Shown here: one piece after another, positions 1-8,859 of the stretch
Numbering within the stretch: position 1 is the first letter of the stretch
Layout of the letters: each line of letters starts with the position of its first letter
DNA from: Variovorax ginsengisoli
Lineage (GTDB): Bacteria; Pseudomonadota; Gammaproteobacteria; Burkholderiales; Burkholderiaceae_C
Assembly (NCBI RefSeq): GCF_006438845.1
Contig: NZ_RCZJ01000004.1
Location: 248,001-312,000, forward strand
Direction of reading: 5' to 3'
Length of the DNA stretch: 64,000 bases
The notes under the pieces: generated by a model
What the model saw: the letters and a program-made list of their open reading frames with translations, nothing else
Told to the model about the DNA's origin: nothing
Database searches by the model: none
Made by a program: the position numbers and the translations under genes

Positions 1-1
1 C

Positions 2-538
2 ATGCTGCCCAACGAAGTCGACGGCCTGTCGATCCTCACGACGCTGCGCGGACTGGGCAAGAAGACGCCGGTGCTGCTGTTGAGCGCATTGAGCGCGCTC
101 GACGAACGGGTGCGCGGCCTGAAGGCCGGCGGCGACGACTACCTGACCAAGCCCTTCGCCTTCTCCGAACTCGCCGCGCGTGCCGAGGCGCTGGTGCGCC
201 GCTCGCGCACCGCGCCGGAGATCCGCACGCTGACGCTGGCCGACGTGAAGCTCGACTTCGCCACGCGCCACGTCGAGCGCGCCGGCCGGCCCGTGGCGCT
301 GCAGCCGCGCGAGTTCCGCCTGCTCGCCTTTCTCATGATGCATCCGGGCCAGGTGCTCACCCGCACGATGCTGCTCGAAGCGGTGTGGGACTACCAGTTC
401 GACCCGCAGACCAACGTGATCGACGTGCAGGTGAGCCGCCTGCGCGCCAAGCTCGACGCGGGCGGCGCGGCGCCGTTGATCCACACCGTGCGCGGTGTCG
501 GCTACCGCATGGCCGTCGAGCCGTCCGCCGACGAATGA
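2..538 (+). CDS. OmpR-family response regulator, 5' truncated by window edge
   Basis: This is the C-terminal part of a DNA-binding response regulator of the OmpR/PhoB class. What remains is the end of the receiver domain, with the switch residues 'LLSAL' and the conserved lysine in 'YLTKPF', followed by a winged-helix DNA-binding domain ending in the typical 'IHTVRGVGYRM' motif. The phosphoacceptor aspartate and the true start lie before base 1; the first ATG in the window is an internal methionine of the usual 'MLP..DG' loop. Its stop overlaps the start of the downstream histidine kinase (ATGA), so the two are translationally coupled and form a two-component system. The stimulus is unknown. 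Confidence 0.92.
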   Translation: MLPNEVDGLSILTTLRGLGKKTPVLLLSALSALDERVRGLKAGGDDYLTKPFAFSELAARAEALVRRSRTAPEIRTLTLADVKLDFATRHVERAGRPVALQPREFRLLAFLMMHPGQVLTRTMLLEAVWDYQFDPQTNVIDVQVSRLRAKLDAGGAAPLIHTVRGVGYRMAVEPSADE

Positions 539-1905
539 CCGACGGCTTGCGTCGGCTCTGGCGCTCGGTCGGCTTTCGGCTGGCCTTCTCCTACGGGCTG
601 CTGGTGGCCATCACCATGCTGGCCGCCCTGGCCATCGTCTACCTGCAGACGGTGGGCGTGCTGCACCAGCGCATGGCGCGCCAGGTGACCGGCACCGCGC
701 AGCAGATCGAGGCGCGATTCGCAGAAGGCGGCATCGCCGCGGTGGCGACCGAGATCGCACGGTCGCTCGGCGACGGACGCGACTCCGACAACGAGATCTA
801 CCTGCTGGCCGATCCGCAAGGCCGCGTGCTGGCCGGCAACCTCGACGCGCCGCCCGAAGGCGCACCGTTCGCCGGTGGCCCGGCGCAGCGCCGGCTGGTG
901 CGCGATGGCGCCAGCGTCACCGGCTACCTGGTGACGCACAGCCTGCCCGACGGCAGCCTGCTGGTGGTGGGCCACGACCTGCGCGACCAGGAAGCGATCG
1001 AGTCGCTGGTGGCCAGCGCGAGCGCGGCGGCGGGCATCGTCGCGGTGCTGCTGCTGGTGGGCGGCACCTTCGTGTTCCGCCAGGAGCTCGATCGCAGCGT
1101 CGGCGCGGTGCGGCGCACGGCCGCGCGCATCGCGGCCGGCGAGTTGCAGGAGCGCGTCGCGGTCGGTGCGGAAGACGACGAGTTCGCGCTGCTCAGCCGC
1201 GACATCAACGCGATGCTCGACCGCATCCAATCGCTGATGGACGGCGTGCGGCATGTGTCGAACACCATCGCGCACAACCTGCGCACACCGCTTACCCGCA
1301 TCCTCGGACGGCTGCACGCGGCCGAACGCGCCGACGCATCGCCGGAAGAACGTGCGCAGGCCATCGCATCGGCCATGCGCGAGGTGCAGGACCTCACCGT
1401 GGTGTTCGAGAAGCTGCTTCAGATCGCCGAGGCCGAGGCCGGTGCGCGGCGCCAACACTTCGAGCGCGTCGACCTGCAGCGCATCGCCGACGACGTGCTC
1501 GAGCTGTACGACGCGGTGGCCGAGGCGCAGGGCACCACGCTGCAGCGCGAGCCGGCGGACCCGGCCCTGGTGCTCGGCGACCGCGACCTGCTGGCGGGCG
1601 TGGTGGTGAACCTGCTCGACAACGCACTCAAGTACGCGGGCCCCGGCGCGACCGTGCGCGTGGGCACGTCGATGGCCCAAGGCCTGGCGCTGCTGAGCGT
1701 GCAGGACGACGGGCCCGGCATTCCCGCGGACGCACTGCCGCGCATCGGCCAACGCTTTCACCGGCTCGACCGCAGCACGCCCGGGCACGGCCTCGGCCTG
1801 GCGAGCGTGCAGGCCGTGCTGGCGCTGCACGGCGGGCGACTGGTGCTGGCCGAGGCGGCGCCGGGGCTGCGCGCCACCGTCGAGCTGCCCGCGCACCACG
1901 ACTGA
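535..1905 (+). CDS. Sensor histidine kinase, partner of the upstream OmpR regulator
   Basis: Inner-membrane histidine kinase of 456 residues. The ATG at 535 overlaps the stop of the response regulator by four bases (ATGA). Residues about 14-36 and 160-182 are membrane segments flanking a periplasmic sensor loop of roughly 120 residues. A HAMP linker follows, then a HisKA domain with the phosphorylated histidine near residue 247 in 'AHNLRTPL', then a HATPase_c domain with the N box 'NLLDNALKYA', 'DDGPGI' and 'GHGLGLASV'. It should phosphorylate the coupled regulator. The periplasmic loop gives no clear hint of the ligand. Kinases of this short OmpR-linked type often respond to metals or envelope stress, but nothing here proves that. 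Confidence 0.93.
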   Translation: MTDGLRRLWRSVGFRLAFSYGLLVAITMLAALAIVYLQTVGVLHQRMARQVTGTAQQIEARFAEGGIAAVATEIARSLGDGRDSDNEIYLLADPQGRVLAGNLDAPPEGAPFAGGPAQRRLVRDGASVTGYLVTHSLPDGSLLVVGHDLRDQEAIESLVASASAAAGIVAVLLLVGGTFVFRQELDRSVGAVRRTAARIAAGELQERVAVGAEDDEFALLSRDINAMLDRIQSLMDGVRHVSNTIAHNLRTPLTRILGRLHAAERADASPEERAQAIASAMREVQDLTVVFEKLLQIAEAEAGARRQHFERVDLQRIADDVLELYDAVAEAQGTTLQREPADPALVLGDRDLLAGVVVNLLDNALKYAGPGATVRVGTSMAQGLALLSVQDDGPGIPADALPRIGQRFHRLDRSTPGHGLGLASVQAVLALHGGRLVLAEAAPGLRATVELPAHHD

Positions 1906-2003
1906 CCACAGGTGGCCTGCCTGCGTGGAATCCCTCTGAAAGCACGGGGCGCCTTGGCCTACGATCTCCTTCGAGACAACACAACAAGGCAAGAGTCAAG
2001 AGG

Positions 2004-2813
2004 ATGGGTACACCGCCGAACTTCCTGCATCTGTGGGACGACAGTTTTCTCTATGTCACGCCGGCCATCCAGTCAGGCCTGACGGCGCGGTCTTCGGCCA
2101 CCTTGCTCGCCTCGGTGAGCGGCCACCCTTTCACGCTGGAAGGCATCGACGGCACGCGCGTGCGCTGCGCCGCCGCGCTGATCGCGCCGCACGTGCCGCG
2201 CCGACTCGACGTCGAAGGCTGCGGCCTGCTGTCGCTCAATCTCGACCCTGCCTCCACGGCCTACCGCATGCTGGCCACACGCATGGGCGACCAGGGCATC
2301 CAGCCACTGGACGCGCGCCGTTTCGGCCGCTTGCGCGACGACTTCGAACCGGTGCAATACGGCGCATTGCCAGATGCCCGGGTGCAGGCGCTGAGCATCG
2401 GCATGATTCAGTCCATTACCGAAAGCCCGCTGCTTGCCGCGCGCATCGACCCGCGCGTGGCCCGCGTGATCGAGGCCATCCGCAAGCACGCGGGCCAGAT
2501 CCCGCTGCGCGAGCTTTCGGCCGTGGCCTGCCTTTCGCCCGACCGGCTCACGCATCTGTTCGCCGCACAGGTGGGCGTATCGATCAAGCGCTACGCGCTC
2601 TGGACCAAGGTGCGCCTCACGGTCCAGCAGTTCACCCGCCCCCGCAAGCTGACCGATGTGGCGCTCAACAGCGGCTTCACCGATGCGGCCCACATGAGCC
2701 GCACGTTCCAGCGGTATTTCGGCCTCGCGCCGTCCTTCCTGGCCAACCAGGTGCAGGTGACGGCCGACGCGCAGGCCTCGCACGCCTGGGGGCGCACCGC
2801 CGCCTGCGCCTGA
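2004..2813 (+). CDS. AraC-family transcriptional regulator
   Basis: A 269-residue regulator. The ATG at 2004 is preceded by 'agagg' and gives a family-like length; the open frame upstream is the shadow of the kinase gene. The N-terminal about 150 residues are a poorly conserved sensor region. The last about 100 residues form the double helix-turn-helix of AraC proteins, with 'LRELSAVACLSPDRLTHLF' as the first helix pair and 'LTDVALNSGFTDAAHMSRTF' plus 'YFGLAPS' as the second. It lies 140 bases upstream of the acylase lipoprotein gene in the same direction, so that gene is a plausible target. This is inference from position only; no operator was recognised. Confidence 0.9.
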   Translation: MGTPPNFLHLWDDSFLYVTPAIQSGLTARSSATLLASVSGHPFTLEGIDGTRVRCAAALIAPHVPRRLDVEGCGLLSLNLDPASTAYRMLATRMGDQGIQPLDARRFGRLRDDFEPVQYGALPDARVQALSIGMIQSITESPLLAARIDPRVARVIEAIRKHAGQIPLRELSAVACLSPDRLTHLFAAQVGVSIKRYALWTKVRLTVQQFTRPRKLTDVALNSGFTDAAHMSRTFQRYFGLAPSFLANQVQVTADAQASHAWGRTAACA

Positions 2814-2953
2814 AGCCGGGCGCGGACCCGAAGAAAGCACTTCGTCCCGCCCGACCGCCTTGCATCTCAGCGGCTCCGTTCAAGTCGTTGCCGCCTTGTC
2901 TGCCTAAGCTGCGCATTGCTCCAACAAGAGAGCAATCACTGGAGACAACCATC

Positions 2954-5485
2954 ATGAGACAAGTCGAATCCTCGCGCGGCGCCCTGCCGCTTTCCATCGT
3001 CGCGCTCGCGGCGGCAGCCCTGCTCAGTGCCTGTGGCGGCGGCGGTGGAGGGGGCGGCGGCAGCAACGGCGGCGGCGGAGACGTTCCGGCGCCGGTCGAC
3101 CCCGGCACGCCACCCACCGCCATCTACAAGGCCGAGATCCGCCGCACCGCCATGGGCGTGCCGCACATCAAGGCCGACACCTGGGCCGGCGCAGGCTACG
3201 GCTACGGCTACGCGCAGGCCGAGGACAACCTCTGCACGATGGCCGACTCGTTCCTCACCTATCGCGGCGAGCGCTCGCAGTTCTTCGGCGGCGACGCGCA
3301 ATTGCTGGCCAGCAGCACCATCGGCCGACCGAAGAACATCGAGTCCGACTTCTTCCATCGCCATGTGATTTCCGACGACGTCGTGCAGAAGATGATCGCC
3401 GCCCAGCCCGACAACCTCCAGCAACTGGTGAAAGGCTTTGCCGCCGGCTACAACCGCTACGTGCGCGACGTCAAGGCCAAGGCCGGCGCCAACGCGGCTT
3501 GCGCCAACGAGACCTGGGTGCGGCCCGTGACCACCAACGACATCTACCGCCGCATGTACGCAGCCAATCTCGCGGGCGGTTACAGCAATTTCCTGCCCAA
3601 CATCTCCGGCGCGATCGCGCCTGCCGCGATCGCGCCCACGCAGTTGAGCGCGCGCAACACGGCCCGGCAGTTCGCGTCGGCCAAGACGCAATTGCCCGAT
3701 CTGCAGGTCGGCGGCCACGAGGGCGTGGGCAGCAACATGATCGGCTTCGGCACCGCGGCCACCGGCGACAGCAGCCCGCTGCTGTTCGGCAACCCGCATT
3801 GGTATTGGCGCGGGCCCGACCGCTTCTATCAGGCGCAGCTCACCATCCCAGGCCAGCTCAACGTGAGCGGCACCTCCTTCCTCGGCATCCCGGTGATCCT
3901 CATCGGCTTCAACGACAACGTCGCCTGGAGTCATACCGTGTCGACGGCCCGCCGCTTCGGGTTCTTCGAACTGAAGCTCGCGCCGGGCATGCCCACCAGC
4001 TACCTGCGCGACGGCGTGGCCGTCAAGATGCAGGCCACCGCCATCACGGTGAGCGTGAAGCAGAACGACGGCGGCGTGTCGCCCGTGACGCGCACGCTCT
4101 ACAAGTCGGAGTACGGACCGATGGTCAACCTCGGCGCGCTGAACCCGGCGCTGGCCTGGAACCAGACCACGGCCTTCGCGATGCGCGACATCAACGGCGA
4201 CAACTACCGCACCTTCCGCAACTGGCTGCGCTGGAACCAGGCCAAGTCGCTCGACGAGTTCATCGCCATCCAGCGCGAGGAGGCGGCCATCCCCTGGGTC
4301 AACACCGTGGCCGTGGGCCGTGGCGCGGCCCAGGCCTGGTACGCCGACATCGGCGCAGTGCCCAATGTCTCGCCGGCCCAGACAGCAAGCTGCACCACGC
4401 CCACCGGCCAGTTGCTGAGCGCCAGCCTGCCTCGGGTGCCGATCTTCGACGGCTCGCGCGGCTACTGCGACTGGCAGACCGACGCCGACTCGGCGCAGAA
4501 GGGCGCCATCGGCGCCTCGCGCATGCCCAGCCTGCAACGCGACGACTACGTGTCGAACATGAACGACAGCTACTGGCTGGCACAGCCCAAGAAACCGTTG
4601 ACCGGCTACCCCGACATCATGGGACCGGCCGGCACCGAGGCCGTGAGTTTCCGCACGCGCATGGGCAACAAGCTGGCGCAGGAGCGTCTGGCCGGCATCG
4701 ATCGCTACGGCGGCAACCGGGCCACGAGCGACATCGTGCAGCGCATGGTGCTCAACAGCCGCGTGCTGACGGCCGAACTGTTCAAGAACGACGCGCTGGA
4801 CCTGGTGTGCGCCACGCCGCAGATCACGGTGGCGACGGACCCGCAGACCAAGGAAGCCATCGGTCGTGATATCAACACCGGAGCGGCCTGCGCCGTGCTG
4901 CGTGCCTGGGACAACACCGGCACCGTCGCCTCGCGCGGTGCCCACGTGTGGGACGAGTTCTGGAACCGCGCCGCGCTATTGCCGGCCACCACGCTCTACA
5001 ACGTACCGTTCGATGCCACGGACGCGGTGAACACCCCGCGCGATCTCAAGGCCTCGGCCGCAGCAGGGCTGCAGCAGGCCTTCGGCGCCGCCATCGCACG
5101 CGTCGAGGCCAGCGGCTACGCCCTGGATGCGAAGCGCGGCGACGTGCTGTTCGCCACCCGCAGCGGCCAGAAAATCCCGCTGTATGGCGGCTGCGGCGGC
5201 CCGGGCTACTTCACCATCGCCTGCTCTGAGAACCGGCTCGACAAAGGCGGCTACAGCATGGACGCCAACCCCAACGGCAACAGCTACATGCAGGTGGTGC
5301 GCTTCCCCGAAGGCGGTGTCGATGCCCGCACCTTCCTGACCTTCTCGCTGTCGGACGACCCCGCCTCGGCGCACAACGGCGACTACACCCGGGCCTACAG
5401 CGCAGGCCAGTGGCTCAAGGTGCCGTTCTCCGAAGCCGAGATCGCAGGCGACGCGGCACTGCGAAGCACATCACTGAGCGAATAA
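2954..5485 (+). CDS. Penicillin acylase family Ntn-hydrolase, lipoprotein
   Basis: Predicted 843-residue N-terminal-nucleophile amidohydrolase of the penicillin G acylase / AHL acylase (PvdQ, QuiP) superfamily. Members hydrolyse amide bonds of acylated substrates such as beta-lactams or acyl-homoserine lactones after autocatalytic cleavage before the catalytic serine. That residue is Ser260 in 'GVGSNMIGF'; the following 'LLFGNPHWYWRGP' and 'FNDNVAWSHTVS' match the family's beta-subunit start. Residues 1-27 form a lipoprotein signal with lipobox 'LLSAC' (Cys27), followed by a glycine-rich linker, so the enzyme should be tethered to the envelope. Most characterised acylases are soluble periplasmic proteins, so the lipid anchor is notable. 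The start is the ATG at 2954, after a purine-rich 'ctggagac'. A strong terminator follows the stop. The substrate cannot be assigned from sequence. Confidence 0.88.
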   Translation: MRQVESSRGALPLSIVALAAAALLSACGGGGGGGGGSNGGGGDVPAPVDPGTPPTAIYKAEIRRTAMGVPHIKADTWAGAGYGYGYAQAEDNLCTMADSFLTYRGERSQFFGGDAQLLASSTIGRPKNIESDFFHRHVISDDVVQKMIAAQPDNLQQLVKGFAAGYNRYVRDVKAKAGANAACANETWVRPVTTNDIYRRMYAANLAGGYSNFLPNISGAIAPAAIAPTQLSARNTARQFASAKTQLPDLQVGGHEGVGSNMIGFGTAATGDSSPLLFGNPHWYWRGPDRFYQAQLTIPGQLNVSGTSFLGIPVILIGFNDNVAWSHTVSTARRFGFFELKLAPGMPTSYLRDGVAVKMQATAITVSVKQNDGGVSPVTRTLYKSEYGPMVNLGALNPALAWNQTTAFAMRDINGDNYRTFRNWLRWNQAKSLDEFIAIQREEAAIPWVNTVAVGRGAAQAWYADIGAVPNVSPAQTASCTTPTGQLLSASLPRVPIFDGSRGYCDWQTDADSAQKGAIGASRMPSLQRDDYVSNMNDSYWLAQPKKPLTGYPDIMGPAGTEAVSFRTRMGNKLAQERLAGIDRYGGNRATSDIVQRMVLNSRVLTAELFKNDALDLVCATPQITVATDPQTKEAIGRDINTGAACAVLRAWDNTGTVASRGAHVWDEFWNRAALLPATTLYNVPFDATDAVNTPRDLKASAAAGLQQAFGAAIARVEASGYALDAKRGDVLFATRSGQKIPLYGGCGGPGYFTIACSENRLDKGGYSMDANPNGNSYMQVVRFPEGGVDARTFLTFSLSDDPASAHNGDYTRAYSAGQWLKVPFSEAEIAGDAALRSTSLSE

Positions 5486-5504
5486 GCGCGTCATCGACGG
5501 GCAC

Positions 5505-5540
5505 GACCGGCACGGCATCCGCCGTGCCGGTCTTTTTTTT
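5505..5540 (+). terminator. Rho-independent terminator after the acylase gene
   Basis: Twelve-base-pair GC-rich stem (arms 5505-5516 and 5521-5532), ATCC loop, then eight T residues. It begins 19 bases after the acylase stop and separates it from the tctB-tctA transcript. Confidence 0.93.
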
Positions 5541-5732
5541 GGGGCGTCGCCGCAGCCTTCTTCGGCACGCTGCTGCCACCTCGCCTCTCCGAGCACCTCA
5601 CATTGCCGAACGGCAATGTGTTGGTCACCCACGGGCACGCCGCCTCTTCCTACCATCGTCTGCGCACTTGTCGTGCCATCGCACGAGGGCCGCTTGCGCC
5701 CTCGCCGACCACCACATCACAGGAGACAGAGG

Positions 5733-6218
5733 TTGAGAATCAAGAGTCAGAGAGACTTCTATTCGGGCGTGCTCTTCAGCGCCTTCGGCGTGGCCTTCGC
5801 TTGGGGCGCCATGACCTACAACGTCGGCAACGGCGCGCGCATGGGACCGGGCTACTTCCCGCTCATCGTGGGCGTGCTGATCGCCATCATGGGCTCGGCG
5901 ATCGCGCTCAAGTCGCTGATCGTCGAAACAGAGGACGGCGAGCCGATCGGCAGCATCGCCTGGCGGCCGCTGCTGTTCGTCATCGGCGCGAACGTGATCT
6001 TCGGCGTGCTGCTCGGCGGCTTGCCGAGCATCGGCCTGCCGCCCATGGGACTGATCGTCGCGATCTACGCGCTGACCTTCATAGCCAGCCTGGCCGGCGA
6101 CCAGTTCAGCTGGAAGGGCGTGACGATCCTCGCCACCATCCTCGCGCTCGGCAGCTACCTGGCCTTCGTGGTCGCACTGAAGCTGCAGTTCCCGGTCTGG
6201 CCCACGTTCATCGGCTGA
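5733..6218 (+). CDS. tctB: Tripartite tricarboxylate transporter small membrane subunit, TctB family
   Basis: Small inner-membrane component of a tripartite tricarboxylate transporter, which takes up carboxylates delivered by a periplasmic Bug/TctC binding protein. The 161-residue product has four hydrophobic segments. It starts 'RIKSQRDFYSGVLF', a pattern typical of TctB N termini. No ATG fits this start: the best choice is TTG at 5733, with 'aggaga' at 5721-5726 seven bases upstream. The tctA gene follows 34 bases downstream on the same strand. No tctC lies beside the pair, but two Bug-type binding proteins are encoded within 12 kb. Confidence 0.88.
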   Translation: MRIKSQRDFYSGVLFSAFGVAFAWGAMTYNVGNGARMGPGYFPLIVGVLIAIMGSAIALKSLIVETEDGEPIGSIAWRPLLFVIGANVIFGVLLGGLPSIGLPPMGLIVAIYALTFIASLAGDQFSWKGVTILATILALGSYLAFVVALKLQFPVWPTFIG

Positions 6219-6252
6219 GCACGCATCCCACAAAGACAAGACACGAGAATCC

Positions 6253-7764
6253 ATGGACCTGATCACGAATCTTTCGATCGGCTTCGGCGTCGCCTTCACG
6301 GCGCAGAACCTGGTCTACGCCTTTGTCGGCTGCCTGTTGGGCACGCTGATCGGCGTGCTGCCCGGCATCGGCCCGGTCGCCACCATCGCGATGCTGCTGC
6401 CAGCGACCTACGCGTTGCCGCCGGTCGCCGCGCTCATCATGCTGGCCGGCATCTACTACGGCGCGCAGTACGGCGGCTCGACCACAGCCATCCTGGTCAA
6501 CCTGCCAGGCGAATCGTCGTCGGTGGTGACCGTGATCGACGGCTACCAGATGGCGCGCAAGGGGAGAGCCGGGCCGGCGCTCGCCGCGGCGGGCCTGGGC
6601 TCGTTCTTCGCCGGTTGCGTCGGCACGCTGATCCTCGCGGCCTTCGCGCCGCCGCTGACCGAGCTGGCCTTCAAGTTCGGGCCGGCCGAATACTTCTCCT
6701 TGATGATCCTGGGCCTGATCGGCGCCGTGGTGCTGGCCTCGGGCTCGCTGCTCAAGGCGATCACGATGATCCTGTTCGGCCTGGCGCTGGGGCTGGTCGG
6801 CACGGACGTGAATTCGGGCGTGGCGCGCTACAGCTTCGACATCCCCGAACTCACCGACGGCATCGGCTTCATCGCCATCGCCATGGGCGTGTTCGGCTAC
6901 GGCGAGATCATCGGCAACCTGGCCGTGCCCTCGGACCAGCGCGAGGTGTTCACCGCCAAAGTGAAGGGCCTGTGGCCGACCAAGCAGGATTTCAAGGACA
7001 TGACGCCGGCGGTGCTGCGCGGCACGGCACTCGGCTCGTCCTTGGGCATCCTGCCCGGTGGCGGCGCGCTGCTGTCGGCCTTCGCGGCCTACACGATCGA
7101 GAAGAAGATCAAGCTCAAGAAGGGCGAGGTTCCGTTCGGTCAGGGCAACATCCGCGGCGTGGCGGGCCCCGAGTCGGCCAACAACGCCGGTGCGCAGACC
7201 TCGTTCATCCCGCTGCTCACGCTGGGCATCCCGCCCAACGCCGTGATGGCGCTGATGGTCGGTGCGATGACCATCCACAACATCCAACCCGGCCCGCAGG
7301 TGATGACCAGCAACCCGGAACTGTTCTGGGGCCTGATCGCCTCGATGTGGATCGGCAACGCGATGCTGATCGTGCTGAACCTGCCGATGATCGGCCTGTG
7401 GATCAAGCTGCTGACCATTCCGTACAAGTGGCTCTTCCCGGCCATCGTGCTGTTCTGCGCCGTGGGCGTCTATTCGGAGAACAACAACACCTTCGACATC
7501 TGGATGGTGGCGATCTTCGGCATCGTGGGCTACGGCTTCCTGAAGCTGAAGTGCGAACCGGCGCCCTTGCTGCTGGGCTTCATCCTCGGGCCGATGATGG
7601 AAGAGAACCTCCGCCGTGCACTGCTGCTGTCGCGCGGCGACTGGAGCGTGCTGGTCACACGGCCGATCTCGCTGGGCTTGCTGATCGTGGCGGCGTTGCT
7701 GCTGGTGATCGTTCTGTTGCCGACGGTCAAGGCGAAGCGGGAAGAAGCGTTCGTGGAGGACTAG
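6253..7764 (+). CDS. tctA: Tripartite tricarboxylate transporter large permease, TctA family
   Basis: A 503-residue multi-spanning permease that forms the transport channel of a TTT system with TctB. It has the TctA features 'GTLIGVLPGIGPVATIAML' near the N terminus and a matching 'GSSLGILPGGGALLSAF' in the second half, which are the two inverted re-entrant repeats, plus 'YGGSTTAILVNLPGE'. Ten or more hydrophobic segments run through the protein, and the length is normal. The ATG at 6253 follows 'acgagaatcc', a weak ribosome site, consistent with coupling to tctB. The gene ends in a terminator shared convergently with the minus-strand operon. The substrate is unknown; the neighbours suggest a di- or hydroxycarboxylate. 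Confidence 0.93.
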   Translation: MDLITNLSIGFGVAFTAQNLVYAFVGCLLGTLIGVLPGIGPVATIAMLLPATYALPPVAALIMLAGIYYGAQYGGSTTAILVNLPGESSSVVTVIDGYQMARKGRAGPALAAAGLGSFFAGCVGTLILAAFAPPLTELAFKFGPAEYFSLMILGLIGAVVLASGSLLKAITMILFGLALGLVGTDVNSGVARYSFDIPELTDGIGFIAIAMGVFGYGEIIGNLAVPSDQREVFTAKVKGLWPTKQDFKDMTPAVLRGTALGSSLGILPGGGALLSAFAAYTIEKKIKLKKGEVPFGQGNIRGVAGPESANNAGAQTSFIPLLTLGIPPNAVMALMVGAMTIHNIQPGPQVMTSNPELFWGLIASMWIGNAMLIVLNLPMIGLWIKLLTIPYKWLFPAIVLFCAVGVYSENNNTFDIWMVAIFGIVGYGFLKLKCEPAPLLLGFILGPMMEENLRRALLLSRGDWSVLVTRPISLGLLIVAALLLVIVLLPTVKAKREEAFVED

Positions 7765-7795
7765 AGGCCACGCCTTGGATAAATAGTGAAAACAG

Positions 7796-7820
7796 CGGCG
7801 ACCTCGGTTGCCGTTTTTTT
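7796..7820 (+). terminator. Rho-independent terminator after tctA
   Basis: Eight-pair stem (7796-7803 with 7806-7813, one G-U pair) with a two-base top, followed by seven T residues. It lies 31 bases after the tctA stop and between convergent transcription units. Confidence 0.8.
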
Positions 7821-7856
7821 GCTTGAGGCGAGGTGCCGATGTAGCAGGAACAGTCC

Positions 7857-8822
7857 TCAGTTGGCGACAAAGACCCCGGTCTTCGCCAGATCCGCCACGC
7901 GTCCTGCGTCCTGCTGGATCAACTGCCGGAAATGACCGGAGCCGCGCTCTAGCGCCGATGGCGCCTGGGCTCCCAGGTTCTCGATCTGCGCCCTGAACCC
8001 CGGCTCAGCCACAGCGGCGGACAGTGCCTGCTCCACGCGCTGCAGTTCGGCGGTTGGCGTGCCCTTGGGCGCCACGACGCCATTCCAGATTGCAAGGTCA
8101 AAGACCGGCAGGCCGGCCTCGGCGAACGTCGGGACATCGGGGCTCTGCGGCACACGCGAACCGGCCGACACGGCCAGCGCACGCACGCGGCCGTCCTTGT
8201 GCAGCGGCAGCATGGTGACGGTCTGGTCGATCACGGCGTGGATCGTGCCGGCCATGAGGTCAGTGAGCGCAGGACCGGAGCCGCGGTACTGCACAAGTTG
8301 ACCCCGCACGCCAGCCTGCTGCATGAACAACGCCTCGGCGAAGTGCGCAGTGGTGCCCGGACCGCCGGAGCCGAAATTCACGGCGCCCGGCGTTTCCTTC
8401 ATACGGCTGATCAGGCCAGACAGATCCTGCACGCCACTGGCGTTGCTGACCGACAGCACCATCGGCACCTTGGCGACGATGCCCACTGGTGCCACGTCGT
8501 TCAAGGCAGAGTAGCCGGCCTGCTTGTACAGATGCGGGAGGATGGCGAGCGATTGGTTGATGAACAGCAGCGTGCTGCCATCCGCCTTTGCCTTCAGGAA
8601 ACGCTGCATGCCGACCAAGCCGCCGGCGCCGGTGACGTTCTCGACGACGACCGATTGATTGAGCCGGGCACCCAGCGCGGTGGCAGTGAGCCGGGCCAGG
8701 GCGTCGGACGAGCCACCGGGCGGCACTGTGACGATCATCGTGATCGGACCGGCGGCGTGCGCTGCGGGCAAGGCCAGCCACGACAGCGTCGCGGCGAGAA
8801 GCAGGAAAGTCGTCTTGCGCAT
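7857..8822 (-). CDS. Bug-family (TctC) periplasmic substrate-binding protein
   Basis: A 321-residue extracytoplasmic solute receptor of the Bug family, which captures carboxylates for TctA/TctB permeases. Residues 1-23 are a Sec signal peptide ending 'PAAHA'. The mature protein has the family landmarks 'IVTVPPGGSSDALARL' and 'VVVENVTGAGGLVGMQRFLKA', the ligand loop 'VNFGSGGPGTTAHFAEALF' and 'PDVPTFAEAGLPVFDLAIW'. The ATG at 8822 is preceded by 'acggagacat'. It is the last gene of the minus-strand operon that starts at 13466 and lies 37 bases after the isopropylmalate-dehydrogenase-like gene. It probably delivers that pathway's substrate, possibly to the adjacent TctAB. Confidence 0.92.
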   Translation of the reverse strand: MRKTTFLLLAATLSWLALPAAHAAGPITMIVTVPPGGSSDALARLTATALGARLNQSVVVENVTGAGGLVGMQRFLKAKADGSTLLFINQSLAILPHLYKQAGYSALNDVAPVGIVAKVPMVLSVSNASGVQDLSGLISRMKETPGAVNFGSGGPGTTAHFAEALFMQQAGVRGQLVQYRGSGPALTDLMAGTIHAVIDQTVTMLPLHKDGRVRALAVSAGSRVPQSPDVPTFAEAGLPVFDLAIWNGVVAPKGTPTAELQRVEQALSAAVAEPGFRAQIENLGAQAPSALERGSGHFRQLIQQDAGRVADLAKTGVFVAN

Positions 8823-8859
8823 TGAGATGTCTCCGTCTTTGTTCTGGCAATGAAGTGGC

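Noticed and set aside
385-2813. Long open frames across the kinase and AraC genes
   Set aside because: They run out of frame through obvious coding sequence; only the parts from 535 and 2004 carry family motifs.
2936-4945. 669-codon minus-strand frame opposite the acylase
   Set aside because: Antisense shadow of high-GC coding; composition is Arg/Ala/His repeats and no domain is visible.
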